Position numbers and translations under genes: made by a program
NCBI GenBank assembly: GCA_035711805.1
Contig: DASTBV010000129.1
Coordinates: forward strand, 85,882-149,881
Reading direction: 5' to 3'
DNA from: Gp6-AA40 sp035711805
GTDB lineage: Bacteria; Acidobacteriota; Vicinamibacteria; Vicinamibacterales; UBA2999
Length of the DNA: 64,000 nt
The notes under the pieces: model-generated
What the model was told of the DNA's origin: nothing
The model's input: only the letters and a program-made list of their open reading frames with translations
Databases searched by the model: none
Shown here: positions 16,452-24,939 of the stretch, piece after piece
Layout of the letters: every line of letters starts with the position of its first letter
Position numbering within the stretch: the first letter of the stretch is position 1

Positions 16452-17177
16452 TCAGTAAACCCGCGGAATCAATTTCCATCGCACCCGCCGGATGTAATCC
16501 TCATACCCGCCGCCAGAGTGCGCGCGCAGCGTCCGCTCCTCGAACGGGATCGCGACGAGGATGTACACGCTGCTGACGACCGCAAACACCAGCCGCGTCA
16601 TCGTCATTGTCCCCACGGCAAAGACGAGGAGAATCCATCCCAGGTAAATCGGGTGCCGTACCCAGCCGTATGGACCGTCGGTTTTGAATTCCATTTGGGA
16701 TTTGGGATTTGAGTTTTGGGATTTGGGATTTAACACCTGCCGCACGCCGGCGAGTTCGAGGCCGTCGATCACGGCAGTCGCCCGCAGCGTGAGCCAGACT
16801 GCCACGAGCTGTACGGGCACCAGTGCCCAGTTCCACGGCGACGGGATCTGCCATGCCACACCGGCCACAGGACGCCAGGCGTAGCAGACGCCGATGAGCA
16901 TCAGGCTTGCAACCCAGACGTAGATAGAACGTTCAAGCGGCGCGGAGACGATGCGCCGGACGAACGCGCGAAGCGCATCGCGGGCAAAGATGCTGTGATG
17001 CAGAGCAAAGGCGCTGAACAGGACGAGATTGAACGCGATCGCGCCCGGCGCCGCCTTACCTTCGACGATTTCGCCGAACGTAATGGAGTACGAGAAGAGG
17101 AAATAGACGAGGGCGGCAACAAACAGCGCCCCTCCGGCCCACGCGAACGCGCGGGCAGCCGGGTGCTGGGCATTCAC
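16452..17177 (-). CDS. Isoprenylcysteine-carboxymethyltransferase/NnrU-like membrane protein with in-frame repeat insert
   Basis: 241 residues with about six membrane helices. The conserved SAM-site region is DGPYGWVRHPIYLGW near residue 180, followed by IPFEERTLRAHSGGGYEDY, as in ICMT/PEMT-like membrane methyltransferases. Between the last conserved helix and DGPYGWVRHP is an in-frame low-complexity insert (residues about 159-173, NPKSQ repeated). It is encoded by a tandem repeat (16684-16731). GTG start at 17177. It is divergent from the ketosynthase gene and may belong to the same lipid pathway. Confidence 0.78.
   Translation of the reverse strand: MNAQHPAARAFAWAGGALFVAALVYFLFSYSITFGEIVEGKAAPGAIAFNLVLFSAFALHHSIFARDALRAFVRRIVSAPLERSIYVWVASLMLIGVCYAWRPVAGVAWQIPSPWNWALVPVQLVAVWLTLRATAVIDGLELAGVRQVLNPKSQNSNPKSQMEFKTDGPYGWVRHPIYLGWILLVFAVGTMTMTRLVFAVVSSVYILVAIPFEERTLRAHSGGGYEDYIRRVRWKLIPRVY
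16684..16731. repeat. Intragenic TTTGGGAT tandem repeat
   Basis: Units of TTTGGGAT and TTTTGGGA repeat across 48 bases inside the membrane methyltransferase-like gene. The array is translated as NPKSQNSNPKSQ on the minus strand and keeps the frame. Its base composition is clearly more AT-rich than the surrounding gene. Confidence 0.9.
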
Positions 17178-17184
17178 GGGCCGC

Positions 17185-17190
17185 TATTAT
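17185..17190 (+). promoter_or_regulatory. Possible -10 hexamer (TATTAT) for the ketosynthase gene
   Basis: The hexamer lies nine bases before the ATG at 17200, so transcription would begin at or within a few bases of the start codon (leaderless). No matching -35 is seen. Similar spacing occurs at 24928, 31497 and 34373. Confidence 0.35.
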
Positions 17191-17199
17191 AGGTCTGGC

Positions 17200-18471
17200 A
17201 TGCGGGCAGTCGCCCAATCTGGCGTTGTCATCACCGGCATCGGCGTGGTTTCGCCGTTTGGTGTCGGCCGCGAGCGCTACTGGAACCACGTCACCCATGG
17301 CTGCAGCGGCATCAGCCGCATCACGCAGTTCGACGTGTCGGCGTGGCCCTGTCAGGTTGCTGCCTCCGTACCGCCCGTCTCCATCGAGGACGCGGTCGCG
17401 CTCGAGGGCGACGATGAGGAACGGGGCAGGTCGGATCCGAAGCGGTATTCGCGCGCCGCGCTCTTCGGGGTCATCGCCGGCCGCGAGGCGTGGGCCGACG
17501 CGGGGCTGCGCGCCGGTGAGCCGGGCGCGGGCGTCATCATCGGCACCGGTGGCGGCGGCATCGACGTCGGCGAGCGTCAGTACGAGGATTTCTTCACCGC
17601 CGGTGGCCGCCATGTCACCCCGTACGCGATTGCGGTTGGTATCTGCGGGATGGTCTCGAGCGAGGTGTCGATCTCGCTCGGGCTCCGTGGCCGGAGCCAC
17701 GTCCTGTCCTGCGGCTGCACGAGTTCCACCGACGCGATCGGCTATGCCGCAGCGCTCATCCGCTCCGGCGAGCACGATGTGATGTTGTCCGGCGGTACTG
17801 ACGGCTGCGTGCTGCCGGGCATGATCTTCGGCTTCGCGCGCATGCGGGCCGTATCCACCCGCTACAACGAGCGTCCGGCGGCGGCGTCCAGGCCGTTCGA
17901 TCGCAATCGCGACGGTTTCGTATTAGGCGAAGGCGCGTGGATGCTCGTGCTCGAGCGCGAGGATCGCGCGCGCGCCCGCGGCGCCACGTGCTATGCCCGC
18001 GTCGAGGGGTACGGATCGACGTGCGACGCCTACCACCGCGTGCAGATGGATCCTGACGGCGATGAAATCGTCCGCTGCCTCGACACGGCGGTGCAGAAGT
18101 CAGGCCGCCGCGCGGAGGAGATCGGCTACGTGAACTACCACGGCACGTCGACGCAGTTGAACGATGCGATCGAATCGCGCTGCGTCCGCCGGTTCTTCGG
18201 CAGCCACGCGGATCGCGTCCCGGGCTCGTCGACGAAGTCGATGATCGGTCACCCGCAGGGTGCGAGCGGGGCGGCGGGTGTTGCGGCGACGGCGTTGGCG
18301 CTGTCGCGCGGGCTGCTGCCCCCGACCATCAATCTCGATGATCCGGATCCCGCCTGCGACATGGATTTCATCCCGCACACCGCGCGGCCGGCGGATATCG
18401 ACGCGGCGCTCTGCAACTGCCTCGGGTTCGGATCGAAGAACAGCGCGTTGGTGCTCGGGAGAGTGCGGTAA
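17200..18471 (+). CDS. Beta-ketoacyl-ACP synthase (FabF/KAS II-like)
   Basis: 423 residues of thiolase fold. Active-site Cys is in SCGCTSSTDAIG near residue 171. The two catalytic His are in NYHGTSTQLND near residue 311 and STKSMIGHPQGASG near residue 351. The enzyme condenses malonyl-ACP with an acyl primer. The sequence around the nucleophile (GCTSS) departs from the usual ACxSG of housekeeping FabF. No acyl carrier protein, malonyl transferase or fabG lies nearby. It is followed by a FAD reductase and an ICMT-like gene, so a role in a specialised lipid or polyketide is more likely than basal fatty-acid synthesis. Confidence 0.88.
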   Translation: MRAVAQSGVVITGIGVVSPFGVGRERYWNHVTHGCSGISRITQFDVSAWPCQVAASVPPVSIEDAVALEGDDEERGRSDPKRYSRAALFGVIAGREAWADAGLRAGEPGAGVIIGTGGGGIDVGERQYEDFFTAGGRHVTPYAIAVGICGMVSSEVSISLGLRGRSHVLSCGCTSSTDAIGYAAALIRSGEHDVMLSGGTDGCVLPGMIFGFARMRAVSTRYNERPAAASRPFDRNRDGFVLGEGAWMLVLEREDRARARGATCYARVEGYGSTCDAYHRVQMDPDGDEIVRCLDTAVQKSGRRAEEIGYVNYHGTSTQLNDAIESRCVRRFFGSHADRVPGSSTKSMIGHPQGASGAAGVAATALALSRGLLPPTINLDDPDPACDMDFIPHTARPADIDAALCNCLGFGSKNSALVLGRVR

Positions 18472-18479
18472 TGAGAGTT

Positions 18480-18598
18480 GCCACGGAGTCACGAAGACAC
18501 GGAGGACGAAAAGTCATCTCCGTGCCTCCGTGCCTCCGTGGCTCGTCGTTCATTTTGCATCGTGCATTTTGCATTTTGAATTTTGCATTTTGAATTTC
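18480..18598. repeat. CACGGAG inverted arrays followed by a TTTTGCATTTTGAA array
   Basis: Left arm (18480-18505) repeats CACGGAG/CACGAAG. Right arm (18518-18543) is its reverse complement (CTCCGTGC repeated). A second array, 18551-18597, repeats TTTTGCAT/TTTTGAAT and matches the unit seen at 4117-4241. The array overlaps the apparent start of the next gene. Confidence 0.85.
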
Positions 18599-19750
18599 GA
18601 CTGTGACGTCCTCGTCGTCGGCGCCGGACCGGCCGGCACCGTCGCGGCCCGCCAGCTTGCAGCCGCGGGCGCGCGGGTGCGCATCGTCGACCGGGCGACG
18701 TTTCCGCGCGCCAAGCTGTGCGGCGACACGCTGAACCCCGGCTGTCTGGCGATCCTGGACCGGATCGATGCGGCGGTGGCGAAACGCATCCGCGCCTGCG
18801 CACGTGCCATCACGGGAATGACCATTACCGGCCCGGGCGGCGTGACGGTGAAGGCGGATTATCCGGCTGGTCTGGTAGGAGCGGCGCTGCTGCGCCGCGA
18901 TCTCGACGAGTGGCTGCTCGAGGCTGCCGTCCGGGCGGGTGCGTGCTTCGACCCGGGGGTCGCCGTGCAGCGGCCTGAAGTCGCAGAGGACCGCTTCCGC
19001 GTCAGCGGCGTTCGCTCGACGTGCGGACGGCGGGAGTATGTGCTGCGCGCCCGCGTGCTCATTGCCGCCGACGGCCGATCCTCGCGGCTGGCTGCGAGCC
19101 TTGGATTGTCAAGGTTTGTCGCGAAGCCGCGTCGCTGGGCATATGGCGCCTACTTTGCGGGCGTTGCGGGGATGTCTTCGCATGGCGAGATGCATGTTCG
19201 CGGCGACGGCTATGTCGGTGTGGCGCCGTTGCCCGATGGCATCGCCAACGTGTGTGTCGTCCGCGCGCGTGCCAACCTGCCAGCCGGCCAGAGCGCGGGC
19301 GCGATGATCGCGAACGCCATTGCGGCCGATCGCATTCTGCGGGACAGATTCGCCGGTGCGGATGCCGTCTCGGACGTCACGGTTCTCGGCCCTCTGGCGG
19401 TCGAGTCGGTGGCCGCCGGCTGTCCGGGGATGCTGCTCGCCGGAGACGCCGCCGGCTTCGTCGATCCGATGACGGGCGACGGACTGCGGTTCGCCATCCG
19501 CGGCGGCGAGCTCGCCGCAGAGGCCGCGCTGAGGGAGCTCGAGACCGGCGTGCCCGCGCACCGGCACCTCCTGGCGTCGCGAACACGCGAGTTCGCGGCC
19601 AAATGGCGCGTGAACCGTGCGCTGCGGTCGCTCGTTGGTTCCAGGCGTGCGCTGGCGTGCGCCGCCGTCGCGGCCCGCGCATGGCCGGCGCCCGTGCAGC
19701 AGCTCGTGGGCATCGCCGGCGATGTCAATCTCGCCCGGCGGTCGGCGTGA
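18590..19750 (+). CDS. FAD-dependent oxidoreductase, geranylgeranyl-reductase family
   Basis: 386 residues from TTG 18590. The FAD-binding motif VLVVGAGPAGTVAARQLA starts at residue 5. ARVRIVDRATFPRAKLCGDTLNPG follows, and the second FAD motif is GMLLAGDAAGFVDPMTGDGLRFA near residue 285. These are hallmarks of geranylgeranyl reductase-like flavoproteins, which reduce double bonds of isoprenoids or hydroxylate polyketide-like lipids. The start lies inside a repeat: TTG 18590 or in-frame GTG 18530, which would add a repeat-encoded leader (FASCILHFEFCILNF). It overlaps the next gene by GTGA, suggesting coupling. Confidence 0.85.
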   Translation: MNFDCDVLVVGAGPAGTVAARQLAAAGARVRIVDRATFPRAKLCGDTLNPGCLAILDRIDAAVAKRIRACARAITGMTITGPGGVTVKADYPAGLVGAALLRRDLDEWLLEAAVRAGACFDPGVAVQRPEVAEDRFRVSGVRSTCGRREYVLRARVLIAADGRSSRLAASLGLSRFVAKPRRWAYGAYFAGVAGMSSHGEMHVRGDGYVGVAPLPDGIANVCVVRARANLPAGQSAGAMIANAIAADRILRDRFAGADAVSDVTVLGPLAVESVAAGCPGMLLAGDAAGFVDPMTGDGLRFAIRGGELAAEAALRELETGVPAHRHLLASRTREFAAKWRVNRALRSLVGSRRALACAAVAARAWPAPVQQLVGIAGDVNLARRSA

Positions 19751-20241
19751 TCGCGCTGACAGCGCTGGCCGTTGTCGCGGCGCTGATGCTCCTCGAGCTG
19801 TGGATATCGACGCGCAACGAACGCGCGCTCCTCTCGCGTGGCGCACTTACGCCCCACGACCCTGTGTACGGCACGATGCGGTGGGCGTATCCCGCGGCGT
19901 TCGTGGCGATGGCGATCGAGGGCGTGCTGTCGGCGCCGGCCCCGCGATCGCTCGTGCTCGCAGGCGCGATCGTGTTTCTCGCCGCGAAATTGTTCAAGTT
20001 CTGGGCGATCGCCGCGCTCGGCGAGCGGTGGACCTACAAAGTGCTCGTATTGCCCGGCGTACCGCTGGTCACGAGCGGGCCGTATCGATTCATTCGCCAC
20101 CCGAACTACGTCGGCGTCGTCGGCGAACTCATTGGAATGGCGCTGATCACCGAGGCCAGATTTGCCGGACCGGCCGGGGTCGTGTTCTTCAGCTGGCTGC
20201 TCTCGCGGCGGATACGGGCGGAAGAACAGGCGCTTCGATAG
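19747..20241 (+). CDS. Isoprenylcysteine carboxyl methyltransferase family protein
   Basis: 164 residues from GTG 19747. Four to five membrane helices. C-terminal SAM-binding signature SGPYRFIRHPNYVGVVGELIG followed by a polar end with EEQAL. In bacteria, genes of this family next to polyketide synthases methylate the product (as in alkylpyrone/alkylresorcinol clusters). Here the partners are a FabF-like synthase and a FAD reductase. The final codons are 36 bases before the TPR protein. Confidence 0.85.
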   Translation: MIALTALAVVAALMLLELWISTRNERALLSRGALTPHDPVYGTMRWAYPAAFVAMAIEGVLSAPAPRSLVLAGAIVFLAAKLFKFWAIAALGERWTYKVLVLPGVPLVTSGPYRFIRHPNYVGVVGELIGMALITEARFAGPAGVVFFSWLLSRRIRAEEQALR

Positions 20242-20277
20242 GCATATACTGGCCACGGCACCCTTGAAGGGGTCAGC

Positions 20278-22824
20278 ATGAAAAGGTCGCTTGCCAAAAT
20301 GCGTTCATTCATAACATTGCGACGGGCCGCAATCGTTGTCGCTCCATTGCTCATCGTCGGCACGCTGCTGTCGCAGGCGCGCCCGGGCGGCACGCCCGCG
20401 GACGAGGCGCAGCGCGCCCTCAATCAGGGTCGCTACCAGGACGTTGAGCAGATTCTCAGCGGACAGACGGACGCGCGGTCGATTGCGCTGCGCGGCCGGG
20501 CCTTGATCGAGGTCGGCCGCTATGCGGATGCCGAGAAGCTGCTCGCTGGTCCGGCGAAAGCCCAGGCGACGAGCGATGCCGCCCTGGAATTCGGACTGCT
20601 GCAGCTCATCGTCGGGCGCCGCACCGAAGCGGCGCAGACGTTGCGCCGCGTCCTCAGCCTGACGCCGCGCACTGCCGCGGATAATTTCCGCCTCGCGCGC
20701 GCGGCGGTGGCGCTGGGCCGCGAGACCGCAGAGACGGAGACGGTCCACGACGCCAATCGCTTCTTCCGCGAGGCGAACCGGCTGGCGCCGGACGACCCGA
20801 TCATCAACGCCGAATGGGGATTGTTGTTCCTCGAGAAGTACTACCCCGACGACGCGCTGAAGTCGTTCCAGGTCGCGCTCAAATCGGACGAGACGAACGT
20901 GACGGCCCGCGTCGGCCTGGCAAATCTGCTGGCGGAGCAGAATCCTCCGACGGCGAAATCCGCGATCGAGCAGGCGCTCAAGGTCAATCCGAACTACATA
21001 CCGGCGCACCTGTTCGTGGCGGAAAGCGCGCTGGATGATCGGCGTCTGGATGATGCGCGGCAGTCGATCGACGCGGCGCTGAAGGTGAATCCGAACAGCC
21101 TGGAGGCGCGGTCGCTGCAGGCGGCGATGGTGTTCATCCGAGGCGACGAACGGGAATTCGAGCGCCTGGCCGGCGAGATTTTGACGATCAACCCGACCTA
21201 CGGCGACGTCTATCGGACAGCCGGCGATCATCTCGCGCGCCAGTATCGCTTCGACGAGGCCGTCGTCATGACGCGGCGTGGGCTGACGCTCGATCCGCGC
21301 AACGCGCGCATTCTGGCCGATCTGGGATTGCAGTTGATGCGAACCGGCGACGAAGCCGCCGCCCGCAAGTCGCTCGAAGCGTCGTTCGAGAACGACAAGT
21401 TCCAGAGCAACCTGCTGACGAAGAACCTTCTCGAAGTTCTCGACGAACTGGAGAAGGATTTCGAGACGATCACCGACGGCAAGATCGTCATGAGGCTGCA
21501 CAAGAACGAGCTCGGCGTGATGCGTGAGCACGCGATGCCGCTGGCCAAGGAAGCGCTGGCGGCCCTGGAGAAGCATTACAACTTCTCCGCAGAGGGACCG
21601 CTGCTCGTCGAGATGTTTCCGAAGCACGACGGCTTTGCGGTCCGCACGCTCGGCCTCCCCGGGATGATCGGCGCGCTCGGCGCCTGCTTCGGGCGCGTCG
21701 TGACGCTCGATTCGCCGCGGGCGCGGAAGCCGGGCGAGTTCAGCTGGCAGGAAACCCTGTGGCACGAGATGGCGCACGTCATCACGCTGCAGATGTCGAA
21801 GAATCGCATCCCGCGCTGGCTGAGCGAGGGCACGTCGGTGTTCGAGGAACGCCGCGGCCGCCCCGAGTGGGGAAGAGAGTCGGATATCAGCTTTGCGCAG
21901 GCCTACAACGAAGGAAAGCTGCTCAAGCTGGCCGACCTCAACGAAGGCTTCAGCGATCCGCGAATGATCACCATCGCCTACTACCAGGCATCACTGGTGG
22001 TGGAGCACCTGATTAACAGTTTTGGCGAGCCGGCGTTCCACGCCTTCATCCGCTCGTACGGCAAGGGCATCGAGACCGAGCAGGCGGTGAAAGAGGTGTT
22101 TGGAACGTCGCTCGATGCCATTCAGAAGTCGTTCGACGCGTATCTGGAGAAGGAATACGCCGCCACCAAGCGGGCGCTGCAGCGGCCGAACGTCAAGGAA
22201 GTGGAATCCGTCGACGCGTTCAAGGCGCTGGCGGCGTCGAATCCGGAAAGCTTCGCCGTTCAGATGCAGCTCGCGCTCAAGCTGGCGGAGGCCGGCGACA
22301 ACACCGCCGCGATCCAGGCGGCCGAGCGGGCCGCCAGGCTGCTGCCGCGCGCCGGCGACGAGAACAACCCGCACCGGTTCATCGCACAGATCGCGCTGAA
22401 GGCCGGCGACAAGCCGCGTGCGATTCGCGCGCTGGAAGACGTGCTCAAGATCGATCACAGCGACGTCGAATCGGCGCGGACGCTCGTGTCGCTGGTGGAG
22501 CCGTTGAACGACCCGACACGCCTCGAGGCCGCCTACAGGAAGATCGTCGAGATCGATCCATTCGACGCCGTGGCCGAAGCGGGTCTCGGGCGGCTGGCGC
22601 TCCGTCGAAAAGACTCGGCCACCGCGGTGAAGGCGTTCCGCAGCGCGCTCGCCGCGAACCCGGCCGATCGGGCAACCGCACACACCGATCTCGCCGAGGC
22701 GCTGTTCACGGCAGGTCAGCTCAAGGAAGCAAAGACCGAAACGCTGAACGCGCTGGAAATCGCGCCGGGATACGACCGCGCGCTGGATCTGCTGCTCAAG
22801 ATCAACGAGTCAGGTGGGGGATAA
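20278..22824 (+). CDS. TPR protein with peptidase-MA-like (gluzincin) domain
   Basis: 848 residues. The N-terminal hydrophobic segment (residues 12-31) is a signal or anchor. TPR-type helical repeats run from about residue 40 to 385. A peptidase-MA-like domain follows, with the zinc motif WHEMAHVIT (His496, Glu497, His500). The third ligand is probably Glu in PRWLSEGTSVFEE about 20 residues later. More TPRs run to the C-terminus. The catalytic set looks intact. A GAAGGGG ribosome-binding site lies five bases before the ATG, and TATACT at 20245-20250 is a possible -10. Likely an exported zinc protease with a protein-binding scaffold; substrate unknown. Confidence 0.85.
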   Translation: MKRSLAKMRSFITLRRAAIVVAPLLIVGTLLSQARPGGTPADEAQRALNQGRYQDVEQILSGQTDARSIALRGRALIEVGRYADAEKLLAGPAKAQATSDAALEFGLLQLIVGRRTEAAQTLRRVLSLTPRTAADNFRLARAAVALGRETAETETVHDANRFFREANRLAPDDPIINAEWGLLFLEKYYPDDALKSFQVALKSDETNVTARVGLANLLAEQNPPTAKSAIEQALKVNPNYIPAHLFVAESALDDRRLDDARQSIDAALKVNPNSLEARSLQAAMVFIRGDEREFERLAGEILTINPTYGDVYRTAGDHLARQYRFDEAVVMTRRGLTLDPRNARILADLGLQLMRTGDEAAARKSLEASFENDKFQSNLLTKNLLEVLDELEKDFETITDGKIVMRLHKNELGVMREHAMPLAKEALAALEKHYNFSAEGPLLVEMFPKHDGFAVRTLGLPGMIGALGACFGRVVTLDSPRARKPGEFSWQETLWHEMAHVITLQMSKNRIPRWLSEGTSVFEERRGRPEWGRESDISFAQAYNEGKLLKLADLNEGFSDPRMITIAYYQASLVVEHLINSFGEPAFHAFIRSYGKGIETEQAVKEVFGTSLDAIQKSFDAYLEKEYAATKRALQRPNVKEVESVDAFKALAASNPESFAVQMQLALKLAEAGDNTAAIQAAERAARLLPRAGDENNPHRFIAQIALKAGDKPRAIRALEDVLKIDHSDVESARTLVSLVEPLNDPTRLEAAYRKIVEIDPFDAVAEAGLGRLALRRKDSATAVKAFRSALAANPADRATAHTDLAEALFTAGQLKEAKTETLNALEIAPGYDRALDLLLKINESGGG

Positions 22825-23497
22825 GTCCCTCGTGGCGATCGAGGGAGACTTCCTCAGGACCGCTGCGGAGAAATTGGCCGAGAATCTGGAGCGCATTGAA
22901 ACCTGTGTGCCCAAATTGCCCGCCGACTCGTTATGGGCACGCGCTTCCGAGAACGAGAATGCCGTGGGCAATCTGCTGCTGCATCTCGATGGCAACGTGC
23001 GCCAATGGATTCTCTCCGGTATCGCCGGCGCGCCCGACACACGCGATCGGCCCAGCGAGTTTGGAGCGCGCTCAGGCGTAACCGCGGAGGCAATGCTCAC
23101 GAGCCTGCGAGGGACAGTAGGCGAGGCCGTGGAGGTGATCCGCTCTCTGCCGCATCGGCGACTGACCGAAACGGTCCGTATTCAAGGCTACGATGCCACG
23201 GTCCTCTCGGCGATCTTTCACGTCGTCGAGCATTTTTCAGGTCACACATATCAGATTATTTTGCTGACCAAGCGCGCTACCGGAGAAGATCTCGGCTTCT
23301 ACCGCGACCTAGCCGACACCGGGCGGAGAGCCTCGGACAGCGGCGAGGCGATGCGCATTGGTGCTGGACCAGGGACCAAGGACGGACGAAGCACCAAGGA
23401 CCAGGCACCAAGGACCAAGTCAGTCGCCGTCATCGAACATCGTTCCACCACTCCACCCGCTGACGTTCGGGCCTCCGGAACACCAGCACGCCGCTGA
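22814..23497 (+). CDS. DinB-like (DUF1572) protein with repeat-derived C-terminal tail
   Basis: 227 residues from GTG 22814, overlapping the TPR gene end by 11 bases. Residues 1-165 form a DinB/YfiT-like bundle with likely metal ligands (LLHLDGNVRQW near residue 58, FHVVEHFSGHTYQI near 136). From residue about 185 the sequence is translated repeat (GPGTKDGRSTKDQAPRTKS). It then runs antisense over the last 68 bases of the rhomboid gene. The functional protein probably ends near residue 180 and the tail is an accident of read-through into a repeat. Confidence 0.75.
   Translation: MGDKSLVAIEGDFLRTAAEKLAENLERIETCVPKLPADSLWARASENENAVGNLLLHLDGNVRQWILSGIAGAPDTRDRPSEFGARSGVTAEAMLTSLRGTVGEAVEVIRSLPHRRLTETVRIQGYDATVLSAIFHVVEHFSGHTYQIILLTKRATGEDLGFYRDLADTGRRASDSGEAMRIGAGPGTKDGRSTKDQAPRTKSVAVIEHRSTTPPADVRASGTPARR
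23367..23420. repeat. ACCAAGG tandem array
   Basis: Imperfect direct repeats of ACCAAGGAC/CACCAAGG over 54 bases, lying in frame inside the DinB-like gene's tail and just before the convergent rhomboid gene's end. Confidence 0.85.
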
Positions 23498-24107
23498 CGC
23501 CGGCCACGAAGCCGGCGACGTGTGCCCAGAACGCGATGCCGCCGGCCGGCTCGCCGCCCGTAGCCGCCGCGATCGATCCGACGCCGCTGACGAACTGCAG
23601 CGCGAACCACAGCCCGAGAAAGACGATCGCCGGGACTTCCATGACGTGGAAGAAGACGAACAGCGGTATCAGCGTGACGATTCGGGAGTGCGGATAAAGG
23701 ACGAAATACGCACCCATCACGCCCGCCACCGCGCCGCTGGCGCCGACCATCGGGACCACCGAATCCGGGCTCATGGCCGTCTGCGCCAGCGCGGCTGCGG
23801 CGCCGCACAGCAGGTAGAACACGACAAAGCGGCCGTGTCCCATGCGGTCCTCGACGTTGTCGCCAAAGATCCACAGGAACAGCATGTTCCCGCCCACGTG
23901 CAGAAGGCCGCCGTGCAGGAACATCGACGTCAGGACGGCGACCCACGAGAAGGCCGCCGGCACGAGTCCGAAGTAGAGGATGAATTCGTCGAGGGACGAC
24001 TCGCCGAGGGTCATCTCGTAGAGATAGACGAGCGCGTTGACGGCAATCAGCCCGATGGTGACGTAGGGAGTCGTGCGCGAGGGGATGACGTCTCGTAGGG
24101 GGATCAC
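23430..24107 (-). CDS. Rhomboid-family intramembrane serine protease
   Basis: 225 residues with six membrane helices. The catalytic Ser is in MVGASGAVAGVMGAYF (GxSG box, near residue 124) and the catalytic His in FWAHVAGFVAG near residue 195. The HGGLLHVGGNMLFLWIFGDNVED stretch in helix 2 is typical of bacterial rhomboids. It cleaves single-pass membrane proteins within or near the bilayer. Start is GTG 24107. Its 3' end overlaps the convergent DinB-like gene by 68 bases. Confidence 0.92.
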   Translation of the reverse strand: MIPLRDVIPSRTTPYVTIGLIAVNALVYLYEMTLGESSLDEFILYFGLVPAAFSWVAVLTSMFLHGGLLHVGGNMLFLWIFGDNVEDRMGHGRFVVFYLLCGAAAALAQTAMSPDSVVPMVGASGAVAGVMGAYFVLYPHSRIVTLIPLFVFFHVMEVPAIVFLGLWFALQFVSGVGSIAAATGGEPAGGIAFWAHVAGFVAGVSGVLVFRRPERQRVEWWNDVR

Positions 24108-24165
24108 AGGATCTGTTCGGGTTCAGGGGTACGAACCAACTCAGATACAGTATCCCTGACCCCCC

Positions 24166-24381
24166 ATGATTTGCGCACACTGCGGAACCGAGATCGCCGA
24201 CAAGGCGCTGATCTGCTACCGATGCGGCAACGCGACGACCGAGCCGCGCATCAAGCCGCCCGCGGAAGGCTCGTTGTTCGAGCGTCCGCGGCGCTCGCGG
24301 CTGCCGATCGTCGCGATCGTGATCCTCATCGTCCTGGCGATCCTCGCCGCCTGGGCGCTTGGGATGTTCGAGACCGCCTAG
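24166..24381 (+). CDS. Small zinc-ribbon membrane protein
   Basis: 71 residues. An N-terminal zinc ribbon (CAHCG at residue 3 and CYRCG at residue 17) is followed by a proline-rich linker and one C-terminal membrane helix (about residues 46-66, IVAIVILIVLAILAAWAL). The layout suggests a cytoplasmic zinc ribbon tethered to the membrane. Function unknown. It is divergent from the rhomboid gene. Its TAG stop overlaps the TAG of the convergent CBS gene within a single CTAG. Confidence 0.8.
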   Translation: MICAHCGTEIADKALICYRCGNATTEPRIKPPAEGSLFERPRRSRLPIVAIVILIVLAILAAWALGMFETA

Positions 24382-24803
24382 CCGCGCTCTTTCACGCCTT
24401 CTGAAATCGACTGCAGCGTATCGCCCGAGCGGGAGTCCTTGCCCTCCTTGACGGCGAGGTCGCCGAGCGACACGATGCCGACGAGCCGTTCACCCTCGAC
24501 AACCGGCAGCCGGCGGATCTGATGCTCGCTCATGAGCTGGGCCGCGTCGCGCGTGGACATGTCGGGCGTCGCCGTGACGACGGCGCTGGTCACGACCTCG
24601 CGAATCGGACGATTCGGCTGGCCGCCATCCGCGACCGCACGCACCACGATGTCGCGGTCGGTGACCATGCCGACAGCCCGGCCGTTCTCCACGACGGGCA
24701 CCGCACCGGTGTCCTCGTCGCGCATGATCTGCGCCGCGCTCTGAATGGTGTCGTTGGGCGTTACCGTGCGCGGGTTGGGCGTCATCACATCACGAATATG
24801 CAT
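24378..24803 (-). CDS. CBS-domain pair protein
   Basis: 141 residues made of two CBS motifs. The first is residues 1-60 (MHIRDVMTPNPRTVTPND, GAVPVVENGRAVGMVTDRDIV). The second is about 66-125 (VVTATPDMSTRDAAQLM, IRRLPVVEGERLVGIVSLGDL). Stand-alone CBS pairs bind adenine nucleotides and report energy state or bind partner proteins. No partner is evident here. ATG start at 24803. Confidence 0.92.
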   Translation of the reverse strand: MHIRDVMTPNPRTVTPNDTIQSAAQIMRDEDTGAVPVVENGRAVGMVTDRDIVVRAVADGGQPNRPIREVVTSAVVTATPDMSTRDAAQLMSEHQIRRLPVVEGERLVGIVSLGDLAVKEGKDSRSGDTLQSISEGVKERG

Positions 24804-24836
24804 GGGGTTCTCCTGCTCGTTCGGTCAACGGTCTCC

Positions 24837-24852
24837 TCCGCCTGAAGGCGGA
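24837..24852. repeat. TCCGCCT-GA-AGGCGGA palindrome
   Basis: Seven-base arms with a 2-base loop in the divergent region between the CBS gene and the small membrane protein at 24940. Same family as 11823, 16061 and 16430. Confidence 0.8.
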
Positions 24853-24927
24853 AGCTACGAAATCAAGCAAGAGAAGGGCCTCTCGACTCGCCAGCGGCCC
24901 GCTCCGGGCAGGCCGTCAGCGGAACCA

Positions 24928-24933
24928 TATAAT
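24928..24933 (+). promoter_or_regulatory. Consensus -10 hexamer TATAAT
   Basis: Exact TATAAT in otherwise GC-rich DNA, six bases before the GTG at 24940. A transcript would start on or next to the GTG, so leaderless translation is likely. No -35 match was found 16-18 bases upstream. Confidence 0.45.
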
Positions 24934-24939
24934 CGGTAT

